A DNA stretch of 64,000 nucleotides from NCBI GenBank assembly GCA_958348245.1, contig CATVYJ010000007.1, positions 37,685 to 101,684 on the forward strand. Reading direction: 5' to 3'. The notes below the pieces were generated by a model that had not been told where the DNA came from, did no database searches, and saw nothing but the letters and a program-made list of their open reading frames with translations. The DNA comes from an uncultured Veillonellaceae bacterium. GTDB lineage: Bacteria; Bacillota; Negativicutes; Veillonellales; Dialisteraceae. A program made the translations under genes and the position numbers. Shown in pieces: positions 1 through 9,826 of this stretch; the first letter of the stretch is position 1; the number at the start of each line of letters is the position of its first letter.

Positions 1-2
1 GG

Positions 3-905
3 AGAAAAAATCGGTATTATGGTGTGCGCGTGAGGGAACTTGCGGCGGCGTTTCGGCCTGATGTGCTGGTTTCTTTTGATTTGTCATCGGCCATGCTGCT
101 GCGGGAAAGCTTCGGCAGCCGCCTGACCGTGCCGGATGTGACCATGTTCCATTTTCCCGTGCAGGAAACCATGCGCTGCCAGTCGCAGGAAGAAAAGGAA
201 ACACTGCGTTCAGGATGCTGTGTGCAGCTGCTGACGAAAGAGGCGGAAGAATGTTTTCAAAGGGAATTTCCGGGCGTGCGCACGGTCTGCATCCCGAATG
301 CTGTGACGCAGTATGGAAAACAGGCGGACCTGTCAAAGGAAAAAGCGTCATATACTCTTCTCCATGTGGGACGGTTGGACAGACATACCAAGCGGCAGCA
401 TCTCCTGATTGAAGCGTTTGCATCGCTGGCGGACCGCTTTCCCCAGTGGAATCTGGAATTATGGGGGGGCGTGGAGAACGAAAAATATGCGAAGGAATTG
501 GCTCACTCCATTGATTCGCGCCATCTGGAAAAGCGCGTCTTCTTGAAGGGAAAATGCGCTGCACTGGAAGATGTCTATACGGCAGCTGATGTATTCTGTT
601 TCCCCAGCGCGTATGAAGGCTTTGGGCTGGCACTGGCGGAAGCCATGAGCGCCGGTCTGCCTGCGATAGGCTTCCGTTCTTGCCCGGGAGTCAATGCGCT
701 GATTCGCGATGGAGAGACGGGGATGCTCACGGAGGATTCCGTAGAAAGTTTTTCGTCCGCCATGGCTGCTCTGATGGACAGCAGGATGCTCCGCGTGCGT
801 ATGGGACAGGCGGGACGGGACGCCATGAAAGATTACGCGCCGGAGCAGATCTGGGATCGGTGGGAGCAGCTTCTGGCGGAGATGGTTCATGAGCGGAAGC
901 CGTGA
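3..905 (+). CDS. GT4 family glycosyltransferase (5' end cut by window)
   Basis: The reading frame is open to the left edge, and the first codons (RYYGVRVRELAAAFRPDVLV) align with residue 100 or so of the other GT4 enzymes in the cluster, so the first third lies outside the window and the GTG at 24 is not the real start. The visible part has the C-terminal nucleotide-sugar binding half of a GT-B fold: a VGRLD strand, then RQHLLIEAFASLADRFP, and the E-x7-E signature in YEGFGLALAEAM. The predicted role is transfer of one sugar onto a lipid-linked glycan at the cytoplasmic membrane. It overlaps the next gene by 4 bases (GTGA), so the two are translationally coupled. Donor and acceptor cannot be told. 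Confidence 0.88.
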   Translation, partial: RKNRYYGVRVRELAAAFRPDVLVSFDLSSAMLLRESFGSRLTVPDVTMFHFPVQETMRCQSQEEKETLRSGCCVQLLTKEAEECFQREFPGVRTVCIPNAVTQYGKQADLSKEKASYTLLHVGRLDRHTKRQHLLIEAFASLADRFPQWNLELWGGVENEKYAKELAHSIDSRHLEKRVFLKGKCAALEDVYTAADVFCFPSAYEGFGLALAEAMSAGLPAIGFRSCPGVNALIRDGETGMLTEDSVESFSSAMAALMDSRMLRVRMGQAGRDAMKDYAPEQIWDRWEQLLAEMVHERKP

Positions 906-2599
906 AATCAAGACAGGAGGCGGCACGGAAAATGGCGCAGGATCTGCAGCAGATACTGGGCGGGAAAAGCCTGATGGTGATTGTTCCCCATGAAGATGAT
1001 GAAATCAATCTGGCGGGCGCGTCCATTTATGGCGCCGTAGAGGCGGGGATGCGCGTCATCTGCGTGTTTATGACAAACGGCGACTGGTTTTATCCGGGCG
1101 GGGTGCGCATGAAGGAGGCGGTGCGTTCGCTTCGCTGTCTTGGTGTGCCGGAAGAAAATATCGTTTTTCTGGGATATCCGGACGGCGGTGTGCAGGGCGA
1201 GCGGAATGTCTATGTCTGCGGACAGAGCGAACCGGTGCGGGCCGGCCGGCACTGCGAAACATATGGCATGGCCTCGCATCCGGAATTTGCGTGGCAGGCG
1301 TATGGACGTCACCAGCCGTACCTGTGGGACAGTCTGCTGCAGGATATGGAAGCCGTGCTGCTGAAATACCGTGCGGATATCCTGATGGTGGCAGATCTTG
1401 ACTGGCATCCGGATCACAGGCTCTGCTCGATGGCCTTTGAAACCGCATTGGGACGAATTTTAAATTGCTCCGGCAATACGTATCGCCCCAAAGTACTGAA
1501 GGGATTTGCCTACCGCACGGCGTATGAATCGGCAGACGATTTCAACGCCCTGAATCTGCGTTCCACCGTGTGCTGTTATGGAAGCGGAGAGACGGCGCGC
1601 GGGCAGGGGACGGACAATCCATCGCTGCCATGGGAGAACCGGATTCGGCTGCCCGTTCCTGCGTCCTGCCGCAGCCGGCTGCTGCGGAAAAATCCTCTGT
1701 ACCGGGCCATGTGCTGTCATGCCTCACAGAGAATGCTCGGCCGTGCGGAAAAAATCATCAACGGCGATCAGGTCTTCTGGCTGCGGCGTACGGACAGTCT
1801 GTCCTTTGTCGGGCGGTGGACGTCTTCCTCCGGCGATACGGCGGGGCTCCATGATTTCCAGGTGCTTCGTCCGCAGGATATCACCGCCGTTTCCTCAGAG
1901 ATGACAGGCCGGTGCTGGCGGCCGGGACCGGAAAAGGCGCCGTGGTGCCGCTGTACTTTTTCTGCGCCCCGGTGCGTGAGCCGTATGGTTTTTCATGGAA
2001 ATCCGGAAAAAAGCGGACGCATATTGGCGGGCGAAGTGAGATTCAGCACCGGAGCGGTATATCCGGTGGGTCCGATGCCATGGGGAGGAGCGCCTGCAGC
2101 GGTTTCCTGTCCCGCGCAGGAAGTGGAGTGGGTGGAATTTCGTGTACTCCGTACGGAAGGAACACAGGCCGGGCTGGCCGAGTGGGAGATTTTTGAACAG
2201 CCGGACTCCGGCCTTCGCATACTGCAGATTCTCTGCGATGACCAGTTTGCCTGCGACTGGAGTGCAGACAGCCGGCGGCCTCCGGTCATCAGTGCGTATC
2301 GCGTGGGAATGGATAACGCGCTCCGGTGGTACTGGAACGGCGCGCCGTGCCGCCTGACAGAGATACAGCAGCGGTGCGCCGCGCTTCGCTCGCCTGCGGT
2401 GGTGCGGGTGGAATGGGAAAAGGAGCCCCGCATCAGCAGCGAAGTGCAGATCCGGCCGCGGGACTGGAAAGCAGACGCAGCCTGCCGGTGGCGGACCATA
2501 CAGAATCGGATGATACAGTGGGTGGAGCGCCGCCGGGAAAAGCCGGCGCACCATCGTGCGAAGAAACTCGCGCAGAAAAAGCGGCGGGGCAACGGCTGA
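902..2599 (+). CDS. PIG-L/LmbE family deacetylase with C-terminal beta domain
   Basis: 565 aa from a GTG start that overlaps the upstream stop; an ATG at 932 is an alternative. The N-terminal half is a PIG-L (LmbE) de-N-acetylase: the zinc-binding PHEDDE motif is near residue 30 and the HPDH motif near 165. This family removes N-acetyl groups from GlcNAc-containing glycolipids or glycans. The C-terminal part (about 290-500) has alternating short strands ending in a WVEFRVL...AGLAEWEIF block, which resembles the discoidin/F5-8-type carbohydrate-binding folds found on some LmbE proteins; that assignment is inferred from pattern only. No signal peptide is visible. It is a paralogue of the protein at 9827, and each sits directly after a GT4 gene. 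Confidence 0.82.
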   Translation: MKSRQEAARKMAQDLQQILGGKSLMVIVPHEDDEINLAGASIYGAVEAGMRVICVFMTNGDWFYPGGVRMKEAVRSLRCLGVPEENIVFLGYPDGGVQGERNVYVCGQSEPVRAGRHCETYGMASHPEFAWQAYGRHQPYLWDSLLQDMEAVLLKYRADILMVADLDWHPDHRLCSMAFETALGRILNCSGNTYRPKVLKGFAYRTAYESADDFNALNLRSTVCCYGSGETARGQGTDNPSLPWENRIRLPVPASCRSRLLRKNPLYRAMCCHASQRMLGRAEKIINGDQVFWLRRTDSLSFVGRWTSSSGDTAGLHDFQVLRPQDITAVSSEMTGRCWRPGPEKAPWCRCTFSAPRCVSRMVFHGNPEKSGRILAGEVRFSTGAVYPVGPMPWGGAPAAVSCPAQEVEWVEFRVLRTEGTQAGLAEWEIFEQPDSGLRILQILCDDQFACDWSADSRRPPVISAYRVGMDNALRWYWNGAPCRLTEIQQRCAALRSPAVVRVEWEKEPRISSEVQIRPRDWKADAACRWRTIQNRMIQWVERRREKPAHHRAKKLAQKKRRGNG

Positions 2600-2600
2600 C

Positions 2601-2636
2601 AAAAAAGGAAAGCAGAATTTTCTGCTTTCCTTTTTT
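2601..2636. terminator. bidirectional intrinsic terminator
   Basis: A 16-bp perfect inverted repeat with a 4-base loop, flanked by six A on one side and six T on the other. It separates the convergent PIG-L and HtrL/YibB genes and can stop transcription from both. Confidence 0.9.
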
Positions 2637-3604
2637 CATTTTCTGAGGGAATCTTCCGGCGAGAGCGGATAATATTTTTTCTCGATTTCCCGGCCCATAC
2701 GCTTGCGCACGTCGCGTTTCATTTTCAGCGCGGCCCATTTTCTGCGGCGCCAGCTTTTATACCGGCGGTGCAGCACGTGTACCCATTCCATGTTCTTCGT
2801 CTTCAACGGCGCAAGACGAAGCGCGGAACCTCCGAATCGGTACAGCGCCTCGCCCCAGAAGGCCATGACATGCGTCTGGTACAATTCCGGATGGCGGCGG
2901 TACGCCATGACCATGATGAGCTGGTCGTCATCTGCCAGGCCGCACTCCGCCAGCGTCAGGATGGACTGCCGTGCGTCTTTCCATACGGCAGGCCACAGTT
3001 CGGCCGGACCCACCATGAGATTGCCCCGCACATAGACCGTCATGTTCTGTACAATTCGGAAAATGGGCGTATCGTCCATATCATGTTTCAGAAACAGATG
3101 GATGCGCGGTGAAAAATCATAGTCCCAGAGGAAATCAAAATCTTCATCATATGGAAAATAGTCGCCGCTGTGGTCGTATCCGAAATCAATCCATGCGGTC
3201 ATGCCGCCGGCCAGTCCCCGCTTGACCGCATCCTGCACCCAGTAGGTCTTGAGTCCGGTGATGTAATTGTATTTGTAACTCCACGATTCCGGCGTATTCA
3301 GGCAGCGGTGGAAAAGCCAGGACTCTCGGTTGCTCATGGCCTGTCGGATGGCCTGGTATACATCGGGAGCGATTTTCAGCACGTCCGGAATAGAGATCAC
3401 CGTTGTCCGATCCTCCAGACCGAATTCTTTCCGTACGGCAAGCACCGCGTCTGCCTGATCAGGCGACGTATAAACGATGAGCCGGTTGCGCATGCGCGCC
3501 CAGTGGCGGAAATAATTCAGATATCTTGCGTTGTCGCGGTTGAATCCGGTCCAGTCTTTCCTCCCCACGTCAAAATATGCGGTGACAAGTGTGATTTCGC
3601 TCAT
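2636..3604 (-). CDS. HtrL/YibB family protein
   Basis: 322 aa. It opens with EITLVTAYFDVGR and carries an internal WIDFGY stretch, both typical of the HtrL/YibB family (also WlaTC in Campylobacter), found in LPS and capsule clusters. The family has a GT-A-like look: WIDFGY could play the part of a DxD motif, but its biochemical activity is not settled as far as I know. The start is supported by GGAGG 8 bases upstream of the ATG. It is the only minus-strand gene inside the polysaccharide cluster and has its own upstream region (3605-3886), so it may be expressed separately from its neighbours. Confidence 0.85.
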   Translation of the reverse strand: MSEITLVTAYFDVGRKDWTGFNRDNARYLNYFRHWARMRNRLIVYTSPDQADAVLAVRKEFGLEDRTTVISIPDVLKIAPDVYQAIRQAMSNRESWLFHRCLNTPESWSYKYNYITGLKTYWVQDAVKRGLAGGMTAWIDFGYDHSGDYFPYDEDFDFLWDYDFSPRIHLFLKHDMDDTPIFRIVQNMTVYVRGNLMVGPAELWPAVWKDARQSILTLAECGLADDDQLIMVMAYRRHPELYQTHVMAFWGEALYRFGGSALRLAPLKTKNMEWVHVLHRRYKSWRRRKWAALKMKRDVRKRMGREIEKKYYPLSPEDSLRK

Positions 3605-3886
3605 ACAGCGCCTCCGTGTATCAATCTCTTTGATGCTATTATCATATCATATTTTTTATATACTTAAGACAAACGGCGGCCCTGTTTCTGAAGAAATGGA
3701 GAAATCGGCTCGCGCAGGCGGCGTGGTTCGCGCGGAATATTCCGAAAAGCCGATAGCAAAAGAATGTGATATACTGAAATTAAATTTACGAAAGGAAATT
3801 GTCATCTGCGGGCAGACTGTATTTTGATGCGGTGCGGAAAGATGAAAAAAATGGACGGCAATGCAGAACAAATATGGGGGGGCGGA

Positions 3887-5104
3887 ATGCGTATTGCGCT
3901 CGCCTATTTTGAAAGGTTTATCGAAATGAGCGGAGGCATTGAGGGCGTATGCTGCGCCATGGCCAACGCCATGGCCCGGCGCGGGCACGACGTGTCCATC
4001 GTGTACTGCTACGGCCGGTCCGGCGCGCCTTTTTATCCCCTGGACGAATCGGTGAAGCTGTACAACCTCATGGCGATTCATCCGGAAAAATGGAAGCGCG
4101 ATTCCCTCAGCCAGTGCGTTTCCGGCGGAGATAAACTGGTGCGGGAAATCCTCCGCGTATTTGATGCGAACAAAGCCCGCGGCTGGAATGAAAAAGCCAA
4201 AGGCAGGATGATCCGGGAAGAAATCCGCCAGGTCATGGAAGAGATTCAGCCGGACGTCATCGTATCGCTCCGCTTCGAGACGGGGAACTATCTGCTGAAT
4301 GCGGCGGAAGTGACGGCGCCCGTGGTCATGCGCTCGTATATCAGCCCGCGCGTCATCCTGCCGAAAGCGCCGGCGGGGGAAATCGCGGCCATCGAAAAAA
4401 GCGCCGCCGCGCATGTGCAGCTGGGAGAAGATATAAAGGACATGAAAAGATTCTGTCCTCATGCGCATGTGGTGTGCATTCCCAATGCGGTGCCCCAGTA
4501 CGACCGGCAGGCGGACCTCGCGGGGGAAAAGCTCGTGTATACCATCCTCCACGCCGGTCGCATGAATAAAGAACAGAAACGGCAGCACCTGCTGGTGGAT
4601 GCCTTTGCCCGCGTGGCGGAGGATTTTCCGGACTGGCGGGTGGAACTCTGGGGCGGAGGCAACGAATCGGGCGTCTCCTATGCGGACGAACTGCGCCGGC
4701 AGATTCACGAATGCGGATTGGACGGCCGGGTGCTTCTGAAAGGGGAGAGCCGGCATATTCTGGACGAATATGTGAAGGGGGACATTTTCTGCTTCCCCAG
4801 CGCGTACGAGGGATTTCCCAATGCGCTTGCCGAAGCGATGAGCGCCGGGCTGCCGCCTGTAGCGTTTCGTTCCTGCTCCGGTGTGCCCTCGCTCATTCGG
4901 GACGGGGAAAACGGCCTCCTTGCGGACGACGGCGCGGAAGCGCTTGCGGGCGCGCTGCGGAGATTGATGGAAAATAAAGCACTCCGTGTACAGATGGGGC
5001 AGCGGGCCCGGGACAGCATGCGCGCCTATGCGCCGGAGATCGTCTGGGACCAATGGGAAAAACTTTTGAAAGAGACGGCAGAAAGGGGAAGAAGCACATG
5101 CTGA
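3887..5104 (+). CDS. GT4 family glycosyltransferase
   Basis: 405 aa if translation starts at the ATG at 3887, which follows a G-rich ribosome binding site and begins with the usual GT-B first strand (MRIALAYF). The longer frame from 3824 adds 21 poorly conserved residues. The N-terminal Rossmann half contains GGIEGVCCAMANAMARRGHDV, the acceptor side; the C-terminal half has RQHLLVDAFARVAEDFP, VELWGGG and the E-x7-E motif in YEGFPNALAEAM. It is predicted to act at the inner face of the membrane in glycan assembly. It overlaps the O-antigen ligase-like gene by 7 bases and is likely the first gene of the 3.9-11.5 kb operon. Confidence 0.87.
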   Translation: MRIALAYFERFIEMSGGIEGVCCAMANAMARRGHDVSIVYCYGRSGAPFYPLDESVKLYNLMAIHPEKWKRDSLSQCVSGGDKLVREILRVFDANKARGWNEKAKGRMIREEIRQVMEEIQPDVIVSLRFETGNYLLNAAEVTAPVVMRSYISPRVILPKAPAGEIAAIEKSAAAHVQLGEDIKDMKRFCPHAHVVCIPNAVPQYDRQADLAGEKLVYTILHAGRMNKEQKRQHLLVDAFARVAEDFPDWRVELWGGGNESGVSYADELRRQIHECGLDGRVLLKGESRHILDEYVKGDIFCFPSAYEGFPNALAEAMSAGLPPVAFRSCSGVPSLIRDGENGLLADDGAEALAGALRRLMENKALRVQMGQRARDSMRAYAPEIVWDQWEKLLKETAERGRSTC

Positions 5105-6336
5105 AAGGAAATCGAATCCGATGGGGGGCAAATGGGACGGCGGCTGTCATGGCCTGGGGCGTGACGGCGTATACCTATGTAAACACCGGCTTTTCCATTG
5201 CCATGATTGCGTTTGCCCTCTTTTTCTGCGCCATGCTGTGGATGGACCGTTCCCTGCCGAAGATACGGATTGACCGGCGCCTTCTCTGGGCGTTTGGAAT
5301 TTTGTACGGGACGCTGCTGGTCACCACATTGTTTCATCTGGACCATATGAAGAATCTTTCCGGCGGCTATTATTGCCTGACCGGTTTTCTCATGTATACG
5401 GCGCCTTTCTGGATGCTGCTGTATGTCGGAGGGAAATACGATGTGAGAAAAGCGGTGGTCTATACATTGTATGCCGTGTTGTTTGCCATGTGCGGCTATG
5501 GCATCATCAAATACTTTCTGCTGGGAGAGGCGCGGCTGACCAGCTTTTATTCTCTGGGAACCCGTGTGGCCATGATGATGGATATGTTTCTCCCGTTTAC
5601 TGTGGCTGCCGCGGCGTATTATCGGAAAAATCGAAAGATTTTCCTCGTTTCCGAGGTTTTGCTTGTACTGGAAATCATAGCATTTATACTGGTCAAGGTG
5701 CGCGGTACGTACCTGGCTTTTGTTGTCGCACTGGTAGTGACATTTTTGGTATGGGCTGTACAGCAGCGCGGTCAGATATCTCCTGTATTGCGGAAACGCA
5801 TTGGGCTCGCGGTAGGTATCCTTATTACCGTTCTCGTGGTATACGGCGTCAGCATCGGCTGGGGCAGCATGCACCGCATGCTTGGTGAGGAACGGCTGCT
5901 CATGTGGGAAAGTACAGTATATATGTGGGCAGATCATCCTCTTACAGGCATCGGGCTCAATGATTGGCAGAGTCTGTGGGCGGATAGCGAGTATACACAT
6001 CCGCTGGCCAGAGAACACGGCGCGGTTCATCCGCATAACGTCTTTCTCTATTTCTTTGCCACGGCCGGTACGCCGGGTGGATTGGCTTACCTTACATACT
6101 GCGCACTGGTGTTCTTTTATCTGATAGGAAAGACTAGGCAGCATGGAGCGAATCCATTCAACTGGGCCATGCTGTTCATGTTTATTGCAGTGATGGCACA
6201 TGGATTGGTGGATCAGAGCTTTATTTTGAAGCTGACCGGGCGCATTTTCTATTTTATGTTAGGGTATAGCCTGATTGCGGACTGGTGGTATGAAAAAGAC
6301 CGCAAGACCTTGGCAGAAGAGGAGAAGGCCGGATGA
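5098..6336 (+). CDS. O-antigen ligase / polymerase-like membrane protein
   Basis: 412 aa from the ATG at 5098, preceded by GAAAGGGGAAG. It is a polytopic membrane protein with about ten to twelve hydrophobic segments. A large loop lies after the central segments and holds the ERLLMWEST...HPLTGIGLNDW...AVHPHNVFLYFF pattern. That RxxxW...GxG...HxHN arrangement is the Wzy_C/WaaL signature of the O-antigen ligase superfamily. Such proteins join lipid-linked glycans to lipid A-core (ligase) or to each other (polymerase). In this cluster either job is possible; the sequence alone does not decide. Confidence 0.85.
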   Translation: MLKGNRIRWGANGTAAVMAWGVTAYTYVNTGFSIAMIAFALFFCAMLWMDRSLPKIRIDRRLLWAFGILYGTLLVTTLFHLDHMKNLSGGYYCLTGFLMYTAPFWMLLYVGGKYDVRKAVVYTLYAVLFAMCGYGIIKYFLLGEARLTSFYSLGTRVAMMMDMFLPFTVAAAAYYRKNRKIFLVSEVLLVLEIIAFILVKVRGTYLAFVVALVVTFLVWAVQQRGQISPVLRKRIGLAVGILITVLVVYGVSIGWGSMHRMLGEERLLMWESTVYMWADHPLTGIGLNDWQSLWADSEYTHPLAREHGAVHPHNVFLYFFATAGTPGGLAYLTYCALVFFYLIGKTRQHGANPFNWAMLFMFIAVMAHGLVDQSFILKLTGRIFYFMLGYSLIADWWYEKDRKTLAEEEKAG

Positions 6337-7586
6337 ACCGTACATTTCTTCGTGTCCTGATTGCCTTTCCCCATGCGCTTCACCGTACGGGCGGCATGGA
6401 AAAAGCGTGTATTTCTCTGGCCAATGCGCTGCGTCGCCGTGGCCATATTGTGGGAATCGGCTGTGTTTATGGAGAACTGGAAGCGCTGTTTTATCCGCTG
6501 GACGAGGACATTGAGCTGAGATCGTTCATGCAGGGAAGCGGGCGTTCGTTTCGCTCACCCCGGTTGGGACGCTGTCTTACCCCCTGGGGAAAAGCCGTGC
6601 GGGAGATACTTCGCCCGTTCAGCAGAAAGTGGGCAGCTGCCTGGAATGAACACTGTGAAGTCCGGTTGATTCAGAATGGCATCCGCGGGGTGTTACAGCA
6701 GTTCCAGCCGGATATCATCGTCTCTTTTCAGCCTAATATGACTTATTATTTGCAGTACGCTGTAGGAAATAGTGTTCCGCTGATAACGTCTTTTCGATTT
6801 AATGCGGATCATTTGATGCGGAAAGCCACTGAATTGGAGATTCGCGGTTTGAATGCATCCGATGTGATTCATGTGCTGCTTCCTTCCTATGCGGCGGCTT
6901 TCCCGCATTACGGCGTTAATACCAGAGTGCAGTATATTCCCAATGCCATTCCGCAGTGCAGTCAACCAGCCGAGCTGGATGCATCTCGTGCGGTGCATCG
7001 CATTGTAGATGCCGCGCGGCTGAATCGGGAACAGAAACGGCAGCATCTGCTCGTGGAGGCCTTTGCACGGCTGGCGGATGATTTCCCGGACTGGCAGGTT
7101 GAACTCTGGGGGGACGACGCTCATTACGCCGGCGGCTATACCGGTGAGATTTTACGCTTTATCCGGGATCGACATCTGGAAGACCGCGTGCGTATCTGTG
7201 GGAAAACACACGATGTGGAGAGCGTTTATCGGCAGGCAGATATTTTCTGCATTCCCAGTGCTTATGAAGGATTCAGCAACGCGCTGGGAGAAGCGATGAG
7301 CGCAGGTCTGCCTGCCGTGGGCTATGCTTCCTGTCCCGGAGTCAATGAGGTCATACGGGACGGGGTGAACGGATTTCTTGCAGATGATGGCGTAGAAGCT
7401 CTGGCGGCCTCTCTGCGCCGGTTGATGGAGAATCAGGAGCTGCGTGTGCGCATGGGGCGCGCGGCGCATGAATCGATGAAAGAATTTTCTCCAGACCAGG
7501 TCTGGAATGCGTGGGAAAATCTGCTGATGGAAACCGTGAGTGCACATGAGACAGCCAATCATCGTTATAAGGGAGCGGGAACATGA
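6333..7586 (+). CDS. GT4 family glycosyltransferase
   Basis: 417 aa; its ATG overlaps the upstream TGA (ATGA), and the next gene overlaps it the same way. GT-B organisation: the N-terminal acceptor domain has TGGMEKACISLANALRRRGH; the C-terminal domain has REQKRQHLLVEAFARLADDFP, VELWGDD and YEGFSNALGEAMSAGLP with the E-x7-E pair. Codons in the middle (about 6700-6950) are somewhat more AT-rich than the flanks. It is a close paralogue of the other GT4 proteins here, suggesting expansion by duplication followed by change of the acceptor half. The specificity is unknown. Confidence 0.87.
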   Translation: MNRTFLRVLIAFPHALHRTGGMEKACISLANALRRRGHIVGIGCVYGELEALFYPLDEDIELRSFMQGSGRSFRSPRLGRCLTPWGKAVREILRPFSRKWAAAWNEHCEVRLIQNGIRGVLQQFQPDIIVSFQPNMTYYLQYAVGNSVPLITSFRFNADHLMRKATELEIRGLNASDVIHVLLPSYAAAFPHYGVNTRVQYIPNAIPQCSQPAELDASRAVHRIVDAARLNREQKRQHLLVEAFARLADDFPDWQVELWGDDAHYAGGYTGEILRFIRDRHLEDRVRICGKTHDVESVYRQADIFCIPSAYEGFSNALGEAMSAGLPAVGYASCPGVNEVIRDGVNGFLADDGVEALAASLRRLMENQELRVRMGRAAHESMKEFSPDQVWNAWENLLMETVSAHETANHRYKGAGT

Positions 7587-8638
7587 AAAAAAACACCATC
7601 TCCATCGTTGTGCCTGTATATAAGGTCGCCGCCTATCTGCCCCGTGCGCTGGACAGCGTGCTGGCACAAACATATGCGGCATGGGATATGATTCTCGTAG
7701 ACGACGGATCGCCCGATCGGTGCGGAGACATCTGCGACGCCTACGCTGCAAGAGACAGCCGTATCCGCGTGATCCACAGGGAAAACGGCGGCGTCAGCGC
7801 GGCGCGAAATACCGGCCTCGCTGCAGCCGATGGCGAGTACCTTTTCTGCCTTGACCCGGACGATTATCTCGCGCCGGATGCGTTGGAGATCCTTCTGGAG
7901 GAGCTGCGGACCGCCGGAGCGGATATCGCCGTTGGCGGGCACAATCGCGTGGAAGCCGATGGGCTCATACACTGCGACTCCGCTGTCTGGCCTGATATAA
8001 CGGATACGGAAGAGATTCAGCGGGCCATTCTGCTGAACCGCCTGCCCAATTTCGTCTGGGGCCGGCTTTACCGGAGAGAGATCTGGGACGGAGTCCGCAT
8101 GCCCGAAGGGGAAGTTATGGAGGACCTCTACGTCTGCCCGTCCCTGTATGTGAAAGCCCGGCGCATTGTGTTGGACCGACGGCCGGTATATTTTTACAGT
8201 CATGAAAATATCGGGAGCATCATGGCTGTGAGCGGGGAGAAATATGCCCGCCTGCGGTATGGAAAATTCCTCGCCTGGCGGGAGCACGAGCGTGTCGCCT
8301 GTGCACATTTCCCAGACTGTATGGAGACCTGTGCGGCGGAAGCTTTTTATGCAGGCGTGCGGGCGTACTGCCTTGATGTGGGGAAAAATATATTGACTGA
8401 AGAAGAACGGCGGAATATTGAGACATATATAGCGGAACATCCGCACACGCAGGTAGCGGGGAAAATCCGGTGGATGGCCGGGCTCATTGAACGTCGGCGG
8501 CATGGGCCGCTTCTTCTGCTGGGGGCGTTGCAGCGACGGCTGGTCGATCATCAGCAGCGGCGGCGAAAGAAGAAAATGAAACGGAAATTGGCAGCGCGTA
8601 CGGCAGAGTCTGAGAGAAATCCGGGAGGCGGAGCATGA
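7583..8638 (+). CDS. GT2 family glycosyltransferase
   Basis: 351 aa. It starts with the classical GT-A opening (ISIVVPVYKVAAYLPRALDS), then VDDGSPDRCGDICDAYA with the first aspartates, NGGVSAARNTGL, and the DPDDYL metal-binding DxD region near residue 90. The C-terminal tail is very basic (RRRKKKMKRK) and probably sits on the membrane surface. It is the only GT2 enzyme in a run of GT4 genes, so it is likely to make a different type of linkage. It is coupled by 4-base overlaps at both ends. Confidence 0.88.
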   Translation: MKKNTISIVVPVYKVAAYLPRALDSVLAQTYAAWDMILVDDGSPDRCGDICDAYAARDSRIRVIHRENGGVSAARNTGLAAADGEYLFCLDPDDYLAPDALEILLEELRTAGADIAVGGHNRVEADGLIHCDSAVWPDITDTEEIQRAILLNRLPNFVWGRLYRREIWDGVRMPEGEVMEDLYVCPSLYVKARRIVLDRRPVYFYSHENIGSIMAVSGEKYARLRYGKFLAWREHERVACAHFPDCMETCAAEAFYAGVRAYCLDVGKNILTEEERRNIETYIAEHPHTQVAGKIRWMAGLIERRRHGPLLLLGALQRRLVDHQQRRRKKKMKRKLAARTAESERNPGGGA

Positions 8639-9825
8639 AAATCGTCATTGCTCATTTCAACAGCGCCTATGTACGCATGCCCGGCGGCGTGGAAAAGGTG
8701 ACGTGCAGTTTCGCGAACGCCCTGCACCGGCGCGGCCATGAGGTGACCATCCTTTTCCGGGATTCCAAGCTGGGCCATGCCTATTTCCCGCTTGATGAAG
8801 GCATCCCCGAGCATAATATTCTCTATAACGATGAGGACTGCCGCATCATTCAGGACAAGTTGCCTGCGGAAATCCGGTTGAAGCGGGAATTTTTCCGCCT
8901 GTTCAGCGCGAAAAAAGCGCATGAAATCAATGCGGTGGCCAAAGGGCGGGCCTACGGTCCGGCTATCCGGAAATGGCTGGACCGCCTTCAGCCGGACGTC
9001 ATCGTTGCTACGTCCATGCCGTCTGCGAAATACGTCGTGGAAGACGCCGTTGCGGAAGCACCGGTCATCACCATGATTCACTCCCAGCCGTCCGTGCAGT
9101 TCGCGGCCATTTCTCCCGCGGAGCACCGCGCGGTGAGCCGCTGCGCGGGCATCCAGATCCTGCTGCCCTCCGGCGTGGAAGAGACGCGACGCGTTTTCCC
9201 GGATCTGCCCATCCATGTGATTGGGAATGCCGTGGCAATTCCGGACTGGCAGGCGGAACTCGGACAGGAAAAGGGACGGTACCATCTCGTTTGCGTGGGG
9301 ACGGTGAATCCCAATAAGAACCAGAAACTCGTCGTCGAAGCCTTCGCTTCTCTGGCGGACCGTTTCCCGGACTGGGACGTGGAACTCTGGGGCAAGACCG
9401 ACGAACGGTATGCTCGTCCGCTTCGGGAATATATCAAAAAACAGGGCCTGACGGAGCGCGTCTTCCTCAAAGGGCTGACGAAAGATGTGGACAGCGACAT
9501 CTACCGTAGAGCTGATCTTTTCGCGATTCCCAGCAAGAGGGAAGGATTCCCTCTCTCTCTGACCGAAGCCATGGCCGCGGGGTTCCCCGCGGTCGGTCTC
9601 CGCACCTGCCCCGGTGTGAACGAGCTCATTGAAGACGGTCGGACGGGCTATCTGGTAGACGAGAGTCCGGCGGCCATGGCGGACGCCCTCGCCCGGCTCA
9701 TGGCGGACCGCGCTCTCCGTGTACGCATGGGACAGGCTGGACGGAAAGCGGTGCAGGTCTACGCAGCGGAACGCATCTGGGACCAGTGGGAGCAGCTCCT
9801 CGAAGAGATTGCGGGAAAGGCATAA
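8635..9825 (+). CDS. GT4 family glycosyltransferase
   Basis: 396 aa. The N-terminal domain has MPGGVEKVTCSFANALHRRGH. The C-terminal domain has NPNKNQKLVVEAFASLADRFP, VELWGKTD and the E-x7-E motif in REGFPLSLTEAMAAGFP. The last two differ from the NALAEAM form of the other paralogues, so it forms its own branch. It is followed after a single base by the second PIG-L gene, reproducing the GT4 plus PIG-L arrangement at the left edge of the window. GT and deacetylase may act on the same sugar (GlcNAc transfer then deacetylation); this is inference from the repeated pairing. Confidence 0.87.
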   Translation: MKIVIAHFNSAYVRMPGGVEKVTCSFANALHRRGHEVTILFRDSKLGHAYFPLDEGIPEHNILYNDEDCRIIQDKLPAEIRLKREFFRLFSAKKAHEINAVAKGRAYGPAIRKWLDRLQPDVIVATSMPSAKYVVEDAVAEAPVITMIHSQPSVQFAAISPAEHRAVSRCAGIQILLPSGVEETRRVFPDLPIHVIGNAVAIPDWQAELGQEKGRYHLVCVGTVNPNKNQKLVVEAFASLADRFPDWDVELWGKTDERYARPLREYIKKQGLTERVFLKGLTKDVDSDIYRRADLFAIPSKREGFPLSLTEAMAAGFPAVGLRTCPGVNELIEDGRTGYLVDESPAAMADALARLMADRALRVRMGQAGRKAVQVYAAERIWDQWEQLLEEIAGKA

Positions 9826-9826
9826 T

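Noticed and set aside
3656..5131. 491-codon open frame on the minus strand opposite a GT4 gene
   Set aside because: It is the antisense of a clear glycosyltransferase gene, has no start signals or recognisable motifs, and is a result of GC-rich codon structure.
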